From Actinomycetota bacterium (GTDB taxonomy: Bacteria > Actinomycetota > Actinomycetes > S36-B12), in assembly GCA_027729805.1 (NCBI GenBank), contig JAQCEO010000019.1, positions 1-33,159 on the forward strand: 33,159 nt of DNA, given 5' to 3'. How positions within the stretch are numbered: position 1 is the first letter of the stretch; every line of letters starts with the position of its first letter. The translations under genes and the position numbers were made by a program. Positions 17,679-28,665 of this stretch are shown here, piece after piece. The notes below the pieces were generated by a model. It searched no databases, was not told the origin of the DNA, and worked only from the letters and a program-made list of their open reading frames with translations.

Positions 17679-18922
17679 CGCACACCCAAGTCTGTCAGTA
17701 CCGCGTCGGCCGCCCGCCGACCGCTCGTCATAGCGCCTTGGATGGATGCGATCTCGCGGTAATCCCCGCAGATGAACAGGCCATCGGTTAACTTCGGGAA
17801 CTGGGGCACCTGCAGCGGTGGCAGCATTGCGGGCAGCGCGTATGCAATTGCGTAATGGGTAAGTGGCTCCCACCGATCGGTGCTGACCCCATACATAGCC
17901 GCGAGATGGGTTCGCACCCTGCGTTCATCTTCAACACTTGAGTTGGTGCCGAGGGCAGACGATGTGATGAGCACCTGTCCGGGTGGTGCGTAGCTTGGCG
18001 CGGCATTTGTTATGACAACCGAGTTCAGGACGGGGCCCCTGTTGTCGCCGTCGACAATAAGCACCCCCGCGCCGCCATTGAGGAGGTCACCTGATTGCGT
18101 TGCAAGGTGATACCAGGTGGTGACAGAGTTACCCGGCGGGATGGAAATCCGCGGGTTGAGCGCCTTGGCCCGTTGGGCGTCGGTAGCGATAACAACGGCG
18201 CGCACCCGAAACTCGCCACCGTCAGTCACTACCAACCCAGCTTGGGCTTTCCTGACGGTGGTGTTGCAACGCACTGCACCAGCCGGGAGGGCATCGCGTA
18301 GTTGTTCGGGGATCGCTTGCATACCCGAACTTGGAACAGCGGGTGTGCCAGTTACGAATGACTTGAGGATTAGATCCATCAGGCGACGCGAGGTTTTTAG
18401 ATCGGGTTCAAGAAAAACACCGGCTAGGAAAGGGCGCAGTACTTTCTCGAAAAGGGCATCGTCGATGCCCGCTGCGCGCAGGGCCACGGCACTTGTTGTG
18501 TCCTCGCGGCGAAGCAGGCTGGTGGCGGGCGTGCGCGCAACCCGCAAGGCATATCGGGCAAAGCGCGCTTTGCTGAGCAGCGAGCCGGTGCGCGGTGCGG
18601 CCGAGTCAATGGCCCAGCCCGGCCTGCTGCGCGGATCACCTAACCGGGTGCGCCCATCGGCGAATGAGACGACGACACCAGCGGTGAGCGGGCGCAGCCG
18701 CAGGGCCTGATGATCTAGCACGCGGGCGGCCTCCGGGTACGCCGGGTTATAAAGCTGGAAGCCGCGGTCAAAGGTGTAACCATCAATCCGGTCGGAGCGC
18801 ACGCGCCCACCTACGTCATCGCCGGCTTCTAGTACCAAGACATTTAATCCGTGGACGCAAAGTTGTCGTGCTGCCGCGAGTCCAGCCAAGCCGGCTCCGA
18901 CAACGACGACGTCGTAAGGCAT
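17675..18922 (-). CDS. FAD-dependent oxidoreductase (amine oxidase/phytoene desaturase-like)
   Basis: N-terminal [42 protein letters not shown]-terminal [28 protein letters not shown]. Confidence 0.85.
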   Translation of the reverse strand: MPYDVVVVGAGLAGLAAARQLCVHGLNVLVLEAGDDVGGRVRSDRIDGYTFDRGFQLYNPAYPEAARVLDHQALRLRPLTAGVVVSFADGRTRLGDPRSRPGWAIDSAAPRTGSLLSKARFARYALRVARTPATSLLRREDTTSAVALRAAGIDDALFEKVLRPFLAGVFLEPDLKTSRRLMDLILKSFVTGTPAVPSSGMQAIPEQLRDALPAGAVRCNTTVRKAQAGLVVTDGGEFRVRAVVIATDAQRAKALNPRISIPPGNSVTTWYHLATQSGDLLNGGAGVLIVDGDNRGPVLNSVVITNAAPSYAPPGQVLITSSALGTNSSVEDERRVRTHLAAMYGVSTDRWEPLTHYAIAYALPAMLPPLQVPQFPKLTDGLFICGDYREIASIQGAMTSGRRAADAVLTDLGVR

Positions 18923-19812
18923 TAGTCCAAGGCCGCCCGGATAGCCGATTCAATGCCCGTGTCTTGCCAGATGAAGCCCTCGGATTGAAGAACCGCTGGC
19001 ACCACCCGGATACTGCCTAGGACTTCGGTTGAGAACTCGCCGAGTGCGGTCTTGAGGGCAAAACTGGGAACTGGCAGCAGGGTTGGCCGGCCCAGCACCC
19101 GACCCATCGCCGCGGTGACTTCAGCGTTGGTTGCGGCATGCGGGGCGGTTAAATTGACCGGCCCGGTGATGTTGTCTGAATTTATTAGAAACTCCAGAGC
19201 GGCTAATTCATCGCGTAGGGAGATCCAGGACCAGTACTGCCGGCCGCTGCCCAGCTTGCCACCGAGGCCGAGGCGAAAAAGTGGGAAGAGTTTCGCCCAG
19301 GCGCCACCGGCCTTGGCCACCACTAACCCGGTGCGCGCGTGCACGACACGAATACCCGCTTGGGCGGCTGGGTCGGCGGCGGCCTCCCAGGCGCGCACCA
19401 CATCAGCTAAGAACCCGGTGCCGGCCGGGTCACTTTCATCAACAGCCCGGTCACCGGTGTCGCCGTACCAGCCGATCGCTGAACCGGCAACGAGTACGCG
19501 CGGCTTAGGGTCGAGTTGGGTAATTGCCCGCACGATGGTGGCGGTGCCATCGACCCGGCTGTTAAGAATTTCGCGCTTGTAGTCATCGGTCCAGCGGTGG
19601 TCGCCAACACCGGCGCCGGCCAGGTGGACAACGGCATCGGTGCCGGTCAGGCCGGCTAGGTCAACGGCGCCGGCTGCTGGATCCCAGGTGACTTCATCGG
19701 GTGCCACCACCGGGCGCCGAACTAGCCGAAGTACCTGATGGCCCTGTGCTCGCAAGCGGATTACCAGGGCCGAACCGATGAGCCCGGATGCACCGGTGAT
19801 TGCGATTTTCAC
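18922..19812 (-). CDS. TIGR01777 family epimerase/oxidoreductase (SDR39U1-like)
   Basis: MKIAITGASGLIGSALVIRLRAQGHQVLRLVRRP, WDPAAG, VLVAGSAIGWYGDTGDRAVDE, ISLRDELAALEFLI. Confidence 0.9.
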   Translation of the reverse strand: MKIAITGASGLIGSALVIRLRAQGHQVLRLVRRPVVAPDEVTWDPAAGAVDLAGLTGTDAVVHLAGAGVGDHRWTDDYKREILNSRVDGTATIVRAITQLDPKPRVLVAGSAIGWYGDTGDRAVDESDPAGTGFLADVVRAWEAAADPAAQAGIRVVHARTGLVVAKAGGAWAKLFPLFRLGLGGKLGSGRQYWSWISLRDELAALEFLINSDNITGPVNLTAPHAATNAEVTAAMGRVLGRPTLLPVPSFALKTALGEFSTEVLGSIRVVPAVLQSEGFIWQDTGIESAIRAALD

Positions 19813-19816
19813 TTAG

Positions 19817-21349
19817 TCACAGTCCGAGCTCGGCCTCGAATGATGCTTCCTCGAGTCGCTGACGTATGGTGCCCAAGAAGCGCGCGGCGTCAGCGCCGTC
19901 GATTAATCGGTGATCGTAGGAGAGCGAAAGGTAGACCATAGAGCGAATCGCGATGACATCTTGACCGGTCGTATCGGTAACGACGATCGGCCGCTTGACC
20001 ACAGCGCCGGTGCCGAGGATCGCAACCTGCGGCAGGTTAATGATCGGGGTATCAAAAAGGGCGCCGCGGCTACCGGTGTTGGTGACAGTGAAGGTGCCGC
20101 CGCTGAGTTCATTTGGGCTGACCTTGTTGGTGCGGGTGCGGTCGGCGACATCGGCGATGTTACGGGCTAAACCGGCGATATTGAGATCACCGGCCCGCTG
20201 AAGCACGGGGACCAGCAGGCCGCGTTCGGTATCAACGGCGATACCAAGATTCTCCGAATCGTGATAGGTGATGGTGCCCTCGTCCATGTTGATCGAGGCA
20301 TTGACCTGCGGGAATTGCTTTAGGGCTTCAATCGCGGCCTTGCAGAAGAACGGCAGGAAGGTCAGCTTCACGCCCTCGCGGGCTTCGAATTCGCCTTTGA
20401 CCCGATTGCGCAGGATGGCAATTCGGCTGACATCAACTTCGATGACGGTTGTTAATTGCGCTGAAGTCTGGAGGGATTCGACAAGGCGTTCGGCAATGAC
20501 CTTGCGCAATCTTGGTATTTTCTCGGTGCGGCCCCTTAGCGGTGACGCGGGTGGGCTGGCTGCGGTCACGGGAGCCGCTGAAACTGGGGCTGCGGCCGCT
20601 GCTGCGACCGGAGCAGCCTTTTGCTGAGCGGCGTCGAGCACATCTTGTTTGCGGATGCGTCCGCCGACACCGGTGCCCGTCAAGGTGGCCAAGTCAATAT
20701 CGTTTTGGGCGGCCAGGCGGCGTACCAGTGGGGTGACATAGGCATCGGATGGCTCCGCTACTTCCGGTGCCGCTTCTGGCGGCGCTGCTGCTTCGGGCGT
20801 ACTCGCACCGGTCGCGATGCGACCGAGTTCACTACCGACAGCCACCGTTTGATCCTCGTCGACGGTGATGGCGACCAAGGTGCCGCTGGCCGGGGCCGGT
20901 ATCTCGGTATCTACCTTGTCGGTGGAGATTTCCACGATGGGCTCATCGGCCTCGACCTGATCACCTACTTGCTTTAGCCAGCGGGTGACCGTGCCTTCGG
21001 TGACACTTTCACCCAGTGCCGGCAACGTGATGCTGATTTCGGTCACGCCTTGGGTGCTAGCGGGTGTAACGATTGGTGCTGCCGGAGCGGCAGCAGGTGC
21101 AGGCTCATCGCTAGCTTCGCCGATCACGGCTAGTTCGGCGCCGACGAGCACCGTTTCGTCCTCCTGCGCGCGAATCGCGAGCAGGACCCCGCTGGCTGGT
21201 GCTGGGATCTCGGTATCGACTTTGTCGGTCGAGACCTCGAGCAGCGGCTCGTCGGCGGCGACGATGTCGCCAACTTGTTTTAGCCAACGCGTGACCGTGC
21301 CCTCGGTAACGCTCTCACCGAGCTGCGGCATGGTGACTGAGAACGTCAT
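19817..21349 (-). CDS. sucB: 2-oxoglutarate dehydrogenase E2 (dihydrolipoamide succinyltransferase), two lipoyl domains
   Basis: Two lipoyl motifs [15 protein letters not shown], peripheral-subunit-binding segment [34 protein letters not shown], and catalytic [17 protein letters not shown]. Confidence 0.93.
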   Translation of the reverse strand: MTFSVTMPQLGESVTEGTVTRWLKQVGDIVAADEPLLEVSTDKVDTEIPAPASGVLLAIRAQEDETVLVGAELAVIGEASDEPAPAAAPAAPIVTPASTQGVTEISITLPALGESVTEGTVTRWLKQVGDQVEADEPIVEISTDKVDTEIPAPASGTLVAITVDEDQTVAVGSELGRIATGASTPEAAAPPEAAPEVAEPSDAYVTPLVRRLAAQNDIDLATLTGTGVGGRIRKQDVLDAAQQKAAPVAAAAAAPVSAAPVTAASPPASPLRGRTEKIPRLRKVIAERLVESLQTSAQLTTVIEVDVSRIAILRNRVKGEFEAREGVKLTFLPFFCKAAIEALKQFPQVNASINMDEGTITYHDSENLGIAVDTERGLLVPVLQRAGDLNIAGLARNIADVADRTRTNKVSPNELSGGTFTVTNTGSRGALFDTPIINLPQVAILGTGAVVKRPIVVTDTTGQDVIAIRSMVYLSLSYDHRLIDGADAARFLGTIRQRLEEASFEAELGL

Positions 21350-21371
21350 AGTGGTGGGTCTCCTGTCGGTA

Positions 21372-22739
21372 CTAAGCGTGGGCGTGTAGTGGTTTGCCGG
21401 CTAAAGCCAGATGGGCTTCGCCCATGGCCTCATTTTGGGTTGGATGGGCGTGGATGAGTGATGCAATATCTTCGGGATGGGCTTCCCAGTTCACGATCAG
21501 TTGGGCTTCACCGATTTGCTCGCCCATGCGCGATCCAACCAAGTGCACCCCTACCACGGGCCCGTCGATAACACTGACGAGCTTGATGAAGCCGGCGGTG
21601 CCAAGGATTTGGCTCTTGCCATTACCGCCGAGGTTGTATTCGTAGACCTTGGTCTGGTCACCATACTTTGCGCGTGCTTCGACCTCGGTGAGGCCGACAC
21701 TGGCGACCTCAGGCTCGCAGTAGGTGACGCGGGGGATATTTACGTCGGCTATCACCAGCGGGTTCAGCCCGCCGATCTCCTCGGCGATGAAAATCCCGTG
21801 CTGGAAACCACGATGGGCAAGTTGCAGGCCCGGGGTGATGTCGCCGGCCGCATAGACCCCCGCCACGTTGGTGCGCAGGCGCTCGTCAACAAGTACCCAA
21901 CCCCGCTCCATCGCAATACCTTGTTCCTCAAAGCCCATGCCCACCGCATTTGGCCCGCGGCCAACGGCAACTAGTAGAAGATCTGCATCAAGGGTGGTGC
22001 CGTCCTCGAGAGTGGCATGGACGCCGGCAGCATCTTGGGTCGCTGATGCGAACTTGATGCCAGTAGAAAGATTGATACCTCGTTTGCGGAAAGCGCGCTC
22101 AAGGGCTTTCGAGCACGCTTCATCCTCATTCGGAATCAGGCGGGGGAGGCCTTCAACGATGGTGACGTCGGCGCCAAAGGAGCGCCAGACACTTGCGAAT
22201 TCAACGCCAATGACGCCACCGCCTAAGACAATTACCCGCTCGGGCACGTAATCAAGGTTCAGCGCTTCGTCCGAGGTCATGATGCGTCCGCTGATTTCTA
22301 GGCTTGGCAACGTGCGCGCATACGAGCCGGTTGCGAGCACCACGTTCTTGCCGGTGTACTGCTCGCCATTTACTTCGACAGTGTTTGGGGAAACCAAGCG
22401 ACCGGCGCCTTCGACGAAGGTCACGTTTCGACTTTTAATTAGCCCTTGGAGGCCCTTGTAGAGGCGGCCAACCACGCCGTCGCGATATTCGTTGACTTTC
22501 GGCATGTCAATACCCTCGAATATCGCACGCACCCCGAAGGCGTCGCTCTCCCTGGCGCTGTCGGCAACCTCGGCCGCATGCAGGAGTGCCTTGGTTGGGA
22601 TGCAGCCACGGTGCAGGCAGGTGCCGCCCAGTTTGTCCTTGTCGATCAAAATGACCGACATACCGAGTTCGGCGGCCCGCAGGGCGCAGGCATAACCACC
22701 GCTACCGCCACCGAGGATGACCAGATCGGCAGCGGGCAC
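21372..22739 (-). CDS. lpdA: Dihydrolipoyl dehydrogenase
   Basis: [41 protein letters not shown] (redox CxxxxC), [14 protein letters not shown]. Confidence 0.96.
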   Translation of the reverse strand: MPAADLVILGGGSGGYACALRAAELGMSVILIDKDKLGGTCLHRGCIPTKALLHAAEVADSARESDAFGVRAIFEGIDMPKVNEYRDGVVGRLYKGLQGLIKSRNVTFVEGAGRLVSPNTVEVNGEQYTGKNVVLATGSYARTLPSLEISGRIMTSDEALNLDYVPERVIVLGGGVIGVEFASVWRSFGADVTIVEGLPRLIPNEDEACSKALERAFRKRGINLSTGIKFASATQDAAGVHATLEDGTTLDADLLLVAVGRGPNAVGMGFEEQGIAMERGWVLVDERLRTNVAGVYAAGDITPGLQLAHRGFQHGIFIAEEIGGLNPLVIADVNIPRVTYCEPEVASVGLTEVEARAKYGDQTKVYEYNLGGNGKSQILGTAGFIKLVSVIDGPVVGVHLVGSRMGEQIGEAQLIVNWEAHPEDIASLIHAHPTQNEAMGEAHLALAGKPLHAHA

Positions 22740-22794
22740 GAAGAACTCCTATCGGGGGTGGCGGTTATGACTTATCTTGTTTTTGGGCTAATCC

Positions 22795-24276
22795 TTATCC
22801 TGCCGCAAGCCCTTTGGCGACCTGCACGAAGGTGCGCACCGCGGCCCCGGTCCCGCCCTTGGGCGTGTAGCCATAAGGGGCCTTGTCATTAAATGCCGGC
22901 CCGGCAATATCTAGGTGCACCCAGGGCTGGCCATCTGGGATGAACTGGCTGAGGAAAACCCCGGCCGAGAGCATGCCGCCGAAGCCATCGCCGATATTGG
23001 CGATATCGGCGGTCGCTGAATCCAAGGTGGCAAGTAGGTCATCGGGAAGTGGCATCGGCCACATGGCCTCACCGCCCGCCTCAGCGGCCGCGCACACCTG
23101 GGCCCGGGCCTCGTCGTCATTGGACATCACCCCGGCGGTTCTTGAGCCAAGGGCGATGCGCTGGGCGCCGGTCAAGGTGGCAACATCAATGATGAGGGTG
23201 GGTTTGTCCTTTGCGGCCATCGCCAGCGCATCACCGAGAACCAGGCGGCCCTCGGCGTCGGTATTGAGGACCTCGACGGTCGTGCCGTTGTACATCTTTA
23301 TGACATCACCCGGGCGCTGTGCGGTGCCACTTGGCATGTTCTCGGCGGTCGGGACCCAACCGGTCACTTTGACCTTGAGCCCTAACTCCGCGATCGCCTG
23401 CACCGCGGAGATAACGGCGGCGGCACCGGCCATATCGCCCTTCATCTCGTCCATGTTCTTTGCCGGCTTAATCGAGATACCGCCGGTATCAAAAGTGATG
23501 CCTTTGCCAACGATGGCCAGATGGGCTTTGGCACCGCGTGGTGCGTAGACCATTTTGACCAGCCGCGGCGGGTTCGCCGAACCCTGCCCAACACCCAAAA
23601 TCCCACCGCAACCATCACGCTTAAGGGCGCGCTCATCCCAGATCGTTACGGTGACCGGCAACTTGGCCACCGCCTTCTTAGCCGCGGCGGCTAAGGCGGT
23701 CGGGGGGAGGGCATTTGGTGGGGTATTGACCAGATCGCGGGTCAGGTCAACTGCACTCCCGACGATATTTACCTCCGCTAAGGCCAGTTTTTGGGCTGCG
23801 GTGCTGGGCCCTGGTATAAGCAGCACGATGCTCGCCGGGGGCGCCGACTTTGGGTCATTCTTGGATTTGAAAGTGGTGAACGAATATGCGGCCAGCCGGG
23901 CGCCCAACGCCGTGGCCTGCAACTGCACCGGGTCGGCGTCGGCCACGATGGCAACCTTCTTGGTGCCGGCCAGCGCCCGGATCGCATTACCGTATGCCCG
24001 CCTCGTGGCTTCCGGTGTCACCTTGGCCGCCGGTTCGCCCAGGCCCACGGCCACGACTACCGGCGCTTTGAATCCGGTGAGCCCGCCGATCTTGGTTATC
24101 TCACCAGATTTACCGGTGGCGCCCATTGAAGTCAAGGCGTCGGTAACCGTCTTTGCCAGTGCCGGGGTCAGCGCCGTACCGATGACCTCGATTCCTCGAT
24201 TTTTAGGTCGGACCGCGACCAGTAGTGCATCGCAAACGGTATTAGCTGCTGAAGTTTGGGCGCGAGTAAGAGTCAT
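22795..24276 (-). CDS. pepA: Leucyl aminopeptidase
   Basis: Peptidase M17 motifs VGKGITFDTGGISIKPA, MKGDMAGAAAV and NTDAEGRLVLGDALA. Confidence 0.95.
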   Translation of the reverse strand: MTLTRAQTSAANTVCDALLVAVRPKNRGIEVIGTALTPALAKTVTDALTSMGATGKSGEITKIGGLTGFKAPVVVAVGLGEPAAKVTPEATRRAYGNAIRALAGTKKVAIVADADPVQLQATALGARLAAYSFTTFKSKNDPKSAPPASIVLLIPGPSTAAQKLALAEVNIVGSAVDLTRDLVNTPPNALPPTALAAAAKKAVAKLPVTVTIWDERALKRDGCGGILGVGQGSANPPRLVKMVYAPRGAKAHLAIVGKGITFDTGGISIKPAKNMDEMKGDMAGAAAVISAVQAIAELGLKVKVTGWVPTAENMPSGTAQRPGDVIKMYNGTTVEVLNTDAEGRLVLGDALAMAAKDKPTLIIDVATLTGAQRIALGSRTAGVMSNDDEARAQVCAAAEAGGEAMWPMPLPDDLLATLDSATADIANIGDGFGGMLSAGVFLSQFIPDGQPWVHLDIAGPAFNDKAPYGYTPKGGTGAAVRTFVQVAKGLAAG

Positions 24277-24308
24277 GACGAAAAGAATAGTGGGATACGG
24301 TCAATCCT

Positions 24309-25418
24309 GTGAATCCCCTAAAGCAGACCCCGCTAGCCGAGCGTCATGTGGCCGCCGGCGCGAAGATGGCCGACTTCGGTGGCTGGGAGATGCCGATCGA
24401 ATACACGGGGGTGGTCACTGAGCACTCCGCGGTGCGCACCGCCGTTGGTATTTTCGATGTCTCGCATATGGGCAAGGTGCGTATTCACGGGCCGGGAGCC
24501 GCCAACTTCCTAAATGGCTTGCTGACCAATGATCTAGATCGAATCGCATCGGGGCAAGCGCAGTACACCATGATGTGCAATGAGGCCGGTGGCGTCATCG
24601 ACGATCTCATCGTCTACCGGTGGGCCGATGACGACATCTTCATGGTGCCCAATGCCTCGAATGCGCCAAGTGTGGTTGCGGTACTGCAAAATGTAGCGCC
24701 CGCTGGAGTTGAAATTGTTGATCTGCACAATGATTTAGGAATCATCGCGGTTCAGGGCCCGAGCAGTAAGGCCCTTATCGAATCGATGGGAATGCCCGCG
24801 GATCATGACTACATGACCATGGCCGAGTCGAGGTTTCGAGGTGAAGCGGTCACCGTGTGCCGAACTGGTTACACCGGTGAGCATGGCTATGAATTGGTGG
24901 CGCCCGTTTCGGTTCTGGTTGAACTTTGGGACGCGCTACTGGCTCGTCGAGATGAGTTTGGCGTGGTTCGAGCCGGGTTGGGTGCCCGCGACACCTTGCG
25001 AACGGAGATGGGCTATCCGCTCCATGGTCAGGACCTCAGTTTGGATATCTCACCGGTCCAAGCGGGGCTGATCTGGGCGGTGGGCTGGGATAAGCCCGAA
25101 TTCACCGGCAGGGCGGCACTTCTTGCTGAACGTACAGTTGGACCAAGGCGCCGACTACGTGGCCTAAAGTCAATGGATCGCGGGATTCCGCGCCCGCATA
25201 TGGAGGTACGCCGGGTCGCCGCCGAGGTATTCGCCGGCGCGGTCATCGGTGAAGTCACCAGCGGTACTTTTTCGCCGACCCTTAAGCAAGGGGTCGCACT
25301 GGCGTTACTTGATCCGTCGGTAAATATTGGTGATGAGGTAGTCGTGGACGTGCGTGGCCGTGAGTTGAAATTCACCGTGACGAAGCCGCCATTTGTAGAA
25401 CCGTCGACGCGGACTTAA
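24309..25418 (+). CDS. gcvT: Glycine cleavage system T protein (aminomethyltransferase)
   Basis: [75 protein letters not shown] start. Confidence 0.95.
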   Translation: MNPLKQTPLAERHVAAGAKMADFGGWEMPIEYTGVVTEHSAVRTAVGIFDVSHMGKVRIHGPGAANFLNGLLTNDLDRIASGQAQYTMMCNEAGGVIDDLIVYRWADDDIFMVPNASNAPSVVAVLQNVAPAGVEIVDLHNDLGIIAVQGPSSKALIESMGMPADHDYMTMAESRFRGEAVTVCRTGYTGEHGYELVAPVSVLVELWDALLARRDEFGVVRAGLGARDTLRTEMGYPLHGQDLSLDISPVQAGLIWAVGWDKPEFTGRAALLAERTVGPRRRLRGLKSMDRGIPRPHMEVRRVAAEVFAGAVIGEVTSGTFSPTLKQGVALALLDPSVNIGDEVVVDVRGRELKFTVTKPPFVEPSTRT

Positions 25419-26185
25419 AGCAGTGCGGCGACCACGAGGGCAGCGGTAGTGCTGGTCTCGATCACTGCCCCGAGCACATCACCGGTGATGCCACCGAGCC
25501 GGCGAATCGCGGTGGCAATAACGATAGCGCCAACTATGAGTCCGGTGACAACCATTCCCAAGCCAACGATGCCCAAGCCGACGAGGCCAAGTGCGAAATA
25601 GGCGGCAAGCAGCAGCGCGATCGTCCAACTGATAGTCACGAACCATGGCACGGTTCCGGCAACAACGGCCCCAAGCCCATCGGGTCGTGCTGCCGGAACC
25701 GCCTTGGTGCAGGCCCAAAGCAGAGCGACCCGTCCGGTGACTATGGCGATGATCATGATCAGGTAACCACGGCCGGCGTCCATCGAGGTTGTCGTCACAG
25801 CGCTGAGTGCAAACACCTGTAACAACAAGGTGAAGGCGATGGCCAGCACGCCGAAGGGCCCGATATCGGACTTACGGGCGATCACCAGAGCTTCGGCGGC
25901 TGGTTTACCGCTGCCCAGTGCATCAGCGGTATCGGCTAGGCCATCTAGATGCAGTGCGCGTGTGCACCAGGTAAGTAGCCCAACGCTAAGTGCCGACAGC
26001 AGTAACGTCTTAGCCGAGTTGTCGCCCGCCAACAACACGGGCAGGGCGCAGATTAGAGCCAGCAGCAAGGCGATGACCGGTGCGAACGCCATAGCCCACC
26101 TGGCGGTGGCTCGATCTACTCTGAGCGGGGCTGGCACCGGGAGTCGAGTGAACGTGCCAACGGCAAGTCGAAGCCAATCAGGCAT
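25415..26185 (-). CDS. cobS: Adenosylcobinamide-GDP ribazoletransferase (cobalamin synthase)
   Basis: AVGTFTRLPVPAPL, LDGLADTADALGSGKPAAEALVIARKSDIGPFGVLAI. Start ATG 26185 overlaps cobT by 8 bp. Confidence 0.93.
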   Translation of the reverse strand: MPDWLRLAVGTFTRLPVPAPLRVDRATARWAMAFAPVIALLLALICALPVLLAGDNSAKTLLLSALSVGLLTWCTRALHLDGLADTADALGSGKPAAEALVIARKSDIGPFGVLAIAFTLLLQVFALSAVTTTSMDAGRGYLIMIIAIVTGRVALLWACTKAVPAARPDGLGAVVAGTVPWFVTISWTIALLLAAYFALGLVGLGIVGLGMVVTGLIVGAIVIATAIRRLGGITGDVLGAVIETSTTAALVVAALL

Positions 26186-27254
26186 CGCGGTCTGACACCC
26201 CAGCCTCACCGAAGGTGGCCATCTCATTTAATAAGGCAATTGCGGATTGCACAATTGGCAGGGCCAGTAGGGCACCGGTGCCTTCACCGAGGCGCATTTG
26301 ATAGTTCAGTAATGGGGTCATATTTAGGCGAGTGAGGGCAAGTACATGTGCTGGTTCAGCTGATAGGTGGCCAGCCAGCCACCAGTTCTTGGCCCGGTAA
26401 TCAATTCGATCAGCGGCAAGTGCTGCCGCGGTGGTGATCGTGCCGTCCAAGATGACCGGGGTGCGGCGGATGGCTGCTTGCAATAGGTAGCCTGACATTG
26501 CTGCGATATCGGCGCCCGCCACCACTTGCAGTAACTTCCTGGGTTCACCCATGAAGGGTCGCCCGCGTCTCATGGCATCGCGAACCGCTGCACACTTACG
26601 CATCCACGTGGCGTCGTCAATGCCGGTGCCGGTGCCGGTGACGGCCGCAGCGTCGGCCGACACTAGTAGCCCGATTAGCGCTGCGGCCGGGGTGGTGTTA
26701 CCTATCCCCATGTCACCTGCGATCAACAGATCAGCCCCGGAGTCTATTTCCTCATCGGCGATGCGCTGCCCGAGGGTAAAAGCTGCCTCGCCTTCGGCTT
26801 GGGTCAAGGCATCTTCACGGTGTATCGAACCGCTGCCCCTCCTGATGCGATGTTGCACGACCTCGGGACCGATGTTGTCTAGATAGGCAGGGTCGCAATC
26901 AACGCTGACATCAATTACGCGAACCTTCGCACCAACTTGCCGTCCCAGTACATTGACGGCGGCGCCACCAGCCAGGAAATTCAGCACCATCTGGGCCGTG
27001 ACCGCTGGAGGGAAGGCGGAGGTGCCGACCGCGCGCGCTACCCCGTGGTCACCAACGAAAACGACCACACTGGGACGGGTGAATTGGATCGGTGGGCAGC
27101 GACCTTGAACCCCGGCGGCCCAGATGCTGATCTCTTCTAACCGCCCGAGCGCGCCGGCGGGTTTCGTCAGCGTTCGTTGACGAGCAGTTGCTTCCGCACT
27201 GGCGAGCGCATCAGGTAGGGCGACTTCAACTCGATAAGGGTCCGGGTTATCCAC
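26178..27254 (-). CDS. cobT: Nicotinate-nucleotide-dimethylbenzimidazole phosphoribosyltransferase
   Basis: KPAGALGRLEEISIWAAGVQG, VVFVGDHGVA, ADLLIAGDMGIGNTTPAAALIGLL, PLLNYQMRLGEGTGALLALPI. Confidence 0.95.
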   Translation of the reverse strand: MDNPDPYRVEVALPDALASAEATARQRTLTKPAGALGRLEEISIWAAGVQGRCPPIQFTRPSVVVFVGDHGVARAVGTSAFPPAVTAQMVLNFLAGGAAVNVLGRQVGAKVRVIDVSVDCDPAYLDNIGPEVVQHRIRRGSGSIHREDALTQAEGEAAFTLGQRIADEEIDSGADLLIAGDMGIGNTTPAAALIGLLVSADAAAVTGTGTGIDDATWMRKCAAVRDAMRRGRPFMGEPRKLLQVVAGADIAAMSGYLLQAAIRRTPVILDGTITTAAALAADRIDYRAKNWWLAGHLSAEPAHVLALTRLNMTPLLNYQMRLGEGTGALLALPIVQSAIALLNEMATFGEAGVSDRDA

Positions 27255-28665
27255 GCACTGAGCCTCTCACCGTGGTCAATTCATAAAGTGGCACCGCTCT
27301 ACCGGCAATCATGAAAGTCACCTCATGGCAACTTTGGGCCACCCGAGCATTGACAATCCCAAGTAGGTCGCGAAAGAGGCGACCGCTACTAGTTTCCGGC
27401 ACCACCCCTTGGCCAACTTCATTTGAAACCAAGATCACTTCAGCCCGCGTGTTGTGCAGGGCCGAAACAAGTTGGTCGGTTCGACGATGTATTTCCTTTT
27501 GTGCCACCTCACTAGCCTGCGGGTCCGTCGACCAGCCGTTTATCTCGTCCAAGGTTCTGGTCAGCCAAAGGGCCAAGCAATCAATCAGCAGGCAACTGCC
27601 GGCTGCTGCACTTTCGATCGCGCTGGCCAGATCAATAGTCTCTACGGTTCGCCAATTCCCCGGGCGGCGTTCGCGGTGCACCGCGATCCGTGCATTCCAG
27701 TTTGGGTCTTCACCTGCCGGGTAACCGGTCGCGAGATAGGTGACATGCGCAAAACCGGCGGCGATGGCTTCGGCGAAGTGGGATTTACCGGATCGGGCTC
27801 CACCCAATATGAAGTGGTGGCTGTTACCGGCTATCCGCAGGCCCACCTCGATGACGGTGCCATCGTCGACAACGCGGGCGCAGCAGGCTAAGAGCTGAGC
27901 TCGCAGTTGCTCGGTTGGGGGATTGTGGTGGCTTAGGTGTATCGCAACAACATCGGTTTGATGGGTGATTGCGTCTATGTCGCGTAGTTCTTGCATGGCC
28001 CTCGGAAAGGTTTCGAGATCAAGGTGACCGTGCCCGTGGTCGAATTTGGTGCCAAAAGTCTCATCAAGTAGCACCAGGTCAAAGCACCGTCCACGAATCT
28101 GATCTAGCAAAGCCGCATTGAATGGCCCGGTATCGGTTGCATAAAAGAGGCGGTGTCCATCGGGGGCGGTGATATCGAACAGCACGGCTTCCTCGGCCAA
28201 GACATCGCCATTACCGGTTGCATGCGCTGCGGGCAGGGCGCGCACCGCATAGCCACCACTTTGGGTCACCAAGGTCAATTCCTCGCCGGCGGTGATCTGG
28301 TGCAGTTGCACCGCATCATTTAGCCCGATCCAGTCGCGGCAGCGTTCGAGGGCAACCGGTGGCGCCCAGATATGTAACGTGAACCCGGGGTCAACCCAAC
28401 TGCGCCAGAGCAGGAAGTCCGGAGCTAGGTGGTCTGGGTGGCCATGGGTGATCAAAATATGTTCGAGATCTGCGAACGAAGTTCCGAATCGACCGGCAGC
28501 CGCGGCTGCCGTCGGCCCGGCGTCCAGCAACAGGCAGCCGTCCACCAGCGCTGCCGTCGGGCACCGAGTTCTACCCGCCGCCCGTTCGCTCGTGCACGAC
28601 TGGCAGCGACAAAATGGGTTGGGCCAACCGTCCGCGGATCCTGTGCCCAGCAGTTGAACGATCAT
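27247..28665 (-). CDS. cobU: PhnP-like metallo-beta-lactamase domain fused to adenosylcobinamide kinase/guanylyltransferase (CobU/CobP)
   Basis: N-terminal LLGTGSADGWPNPFCRCQSC, HGHPDH, ATDTGP, HLSHHNPP (about aa 1-275). C-terminal ILGGARSGKSHFAE, LIDCLALWLTR, VSNEVGQGVVPETSSGRLFRDLLG (from about aa 282). Confidence 0.92.
   Translation of the reverse strand: MIVQLLGTGSADGWPNPFCRCQSCTSERAAGRTRCPTAALVDGCLLLDAGPTAAAAAGRFGTSFADLEHILITHGHPDHLAPDFLLWRSWVDPGFTLHIWAPPVALERCRDWIGLNDAVQLHQITAGEELTLVTQSGGYAVRALPAAHATGNGDVLAEEAVLFDITAPDGHRLFYATDTGPFNAALLDQIRGRCFDLVLLDETFGTKFDHGHGHLDLETFPRAMQELRDIDAITHQTDVVAIHLSHHNPPTEQLRAQLLACCARVVDDGTVIEVGLRIAGNSHHFILGGARSGKSHFAEAIAAGFAHVTYLATGYPAGEDPNWNARIAVHRERRPGNWRTVETIDLASAIESAAAGSCLLIDCLALWLTRTLDEINGWSTDPQASEVAQKEIHRRTDQLVSALHNTRAEVILVSNEVGQGVVPETSSGRLFRDLLGIVNARVAQSCHEVTFMIAGRAVPLYELTTVRGSVRG

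Noticed and set aside
22883-24421. Long plus-strand ORFs (221 aa and 288 aa) antisense to pepA
   Set aside because: Ser/Ala/Pro-rich shadow ORFs of a high-GC gene; pepA on the minus strand has full M17 motifs, and the second ORF runs into gcvT in another frame.
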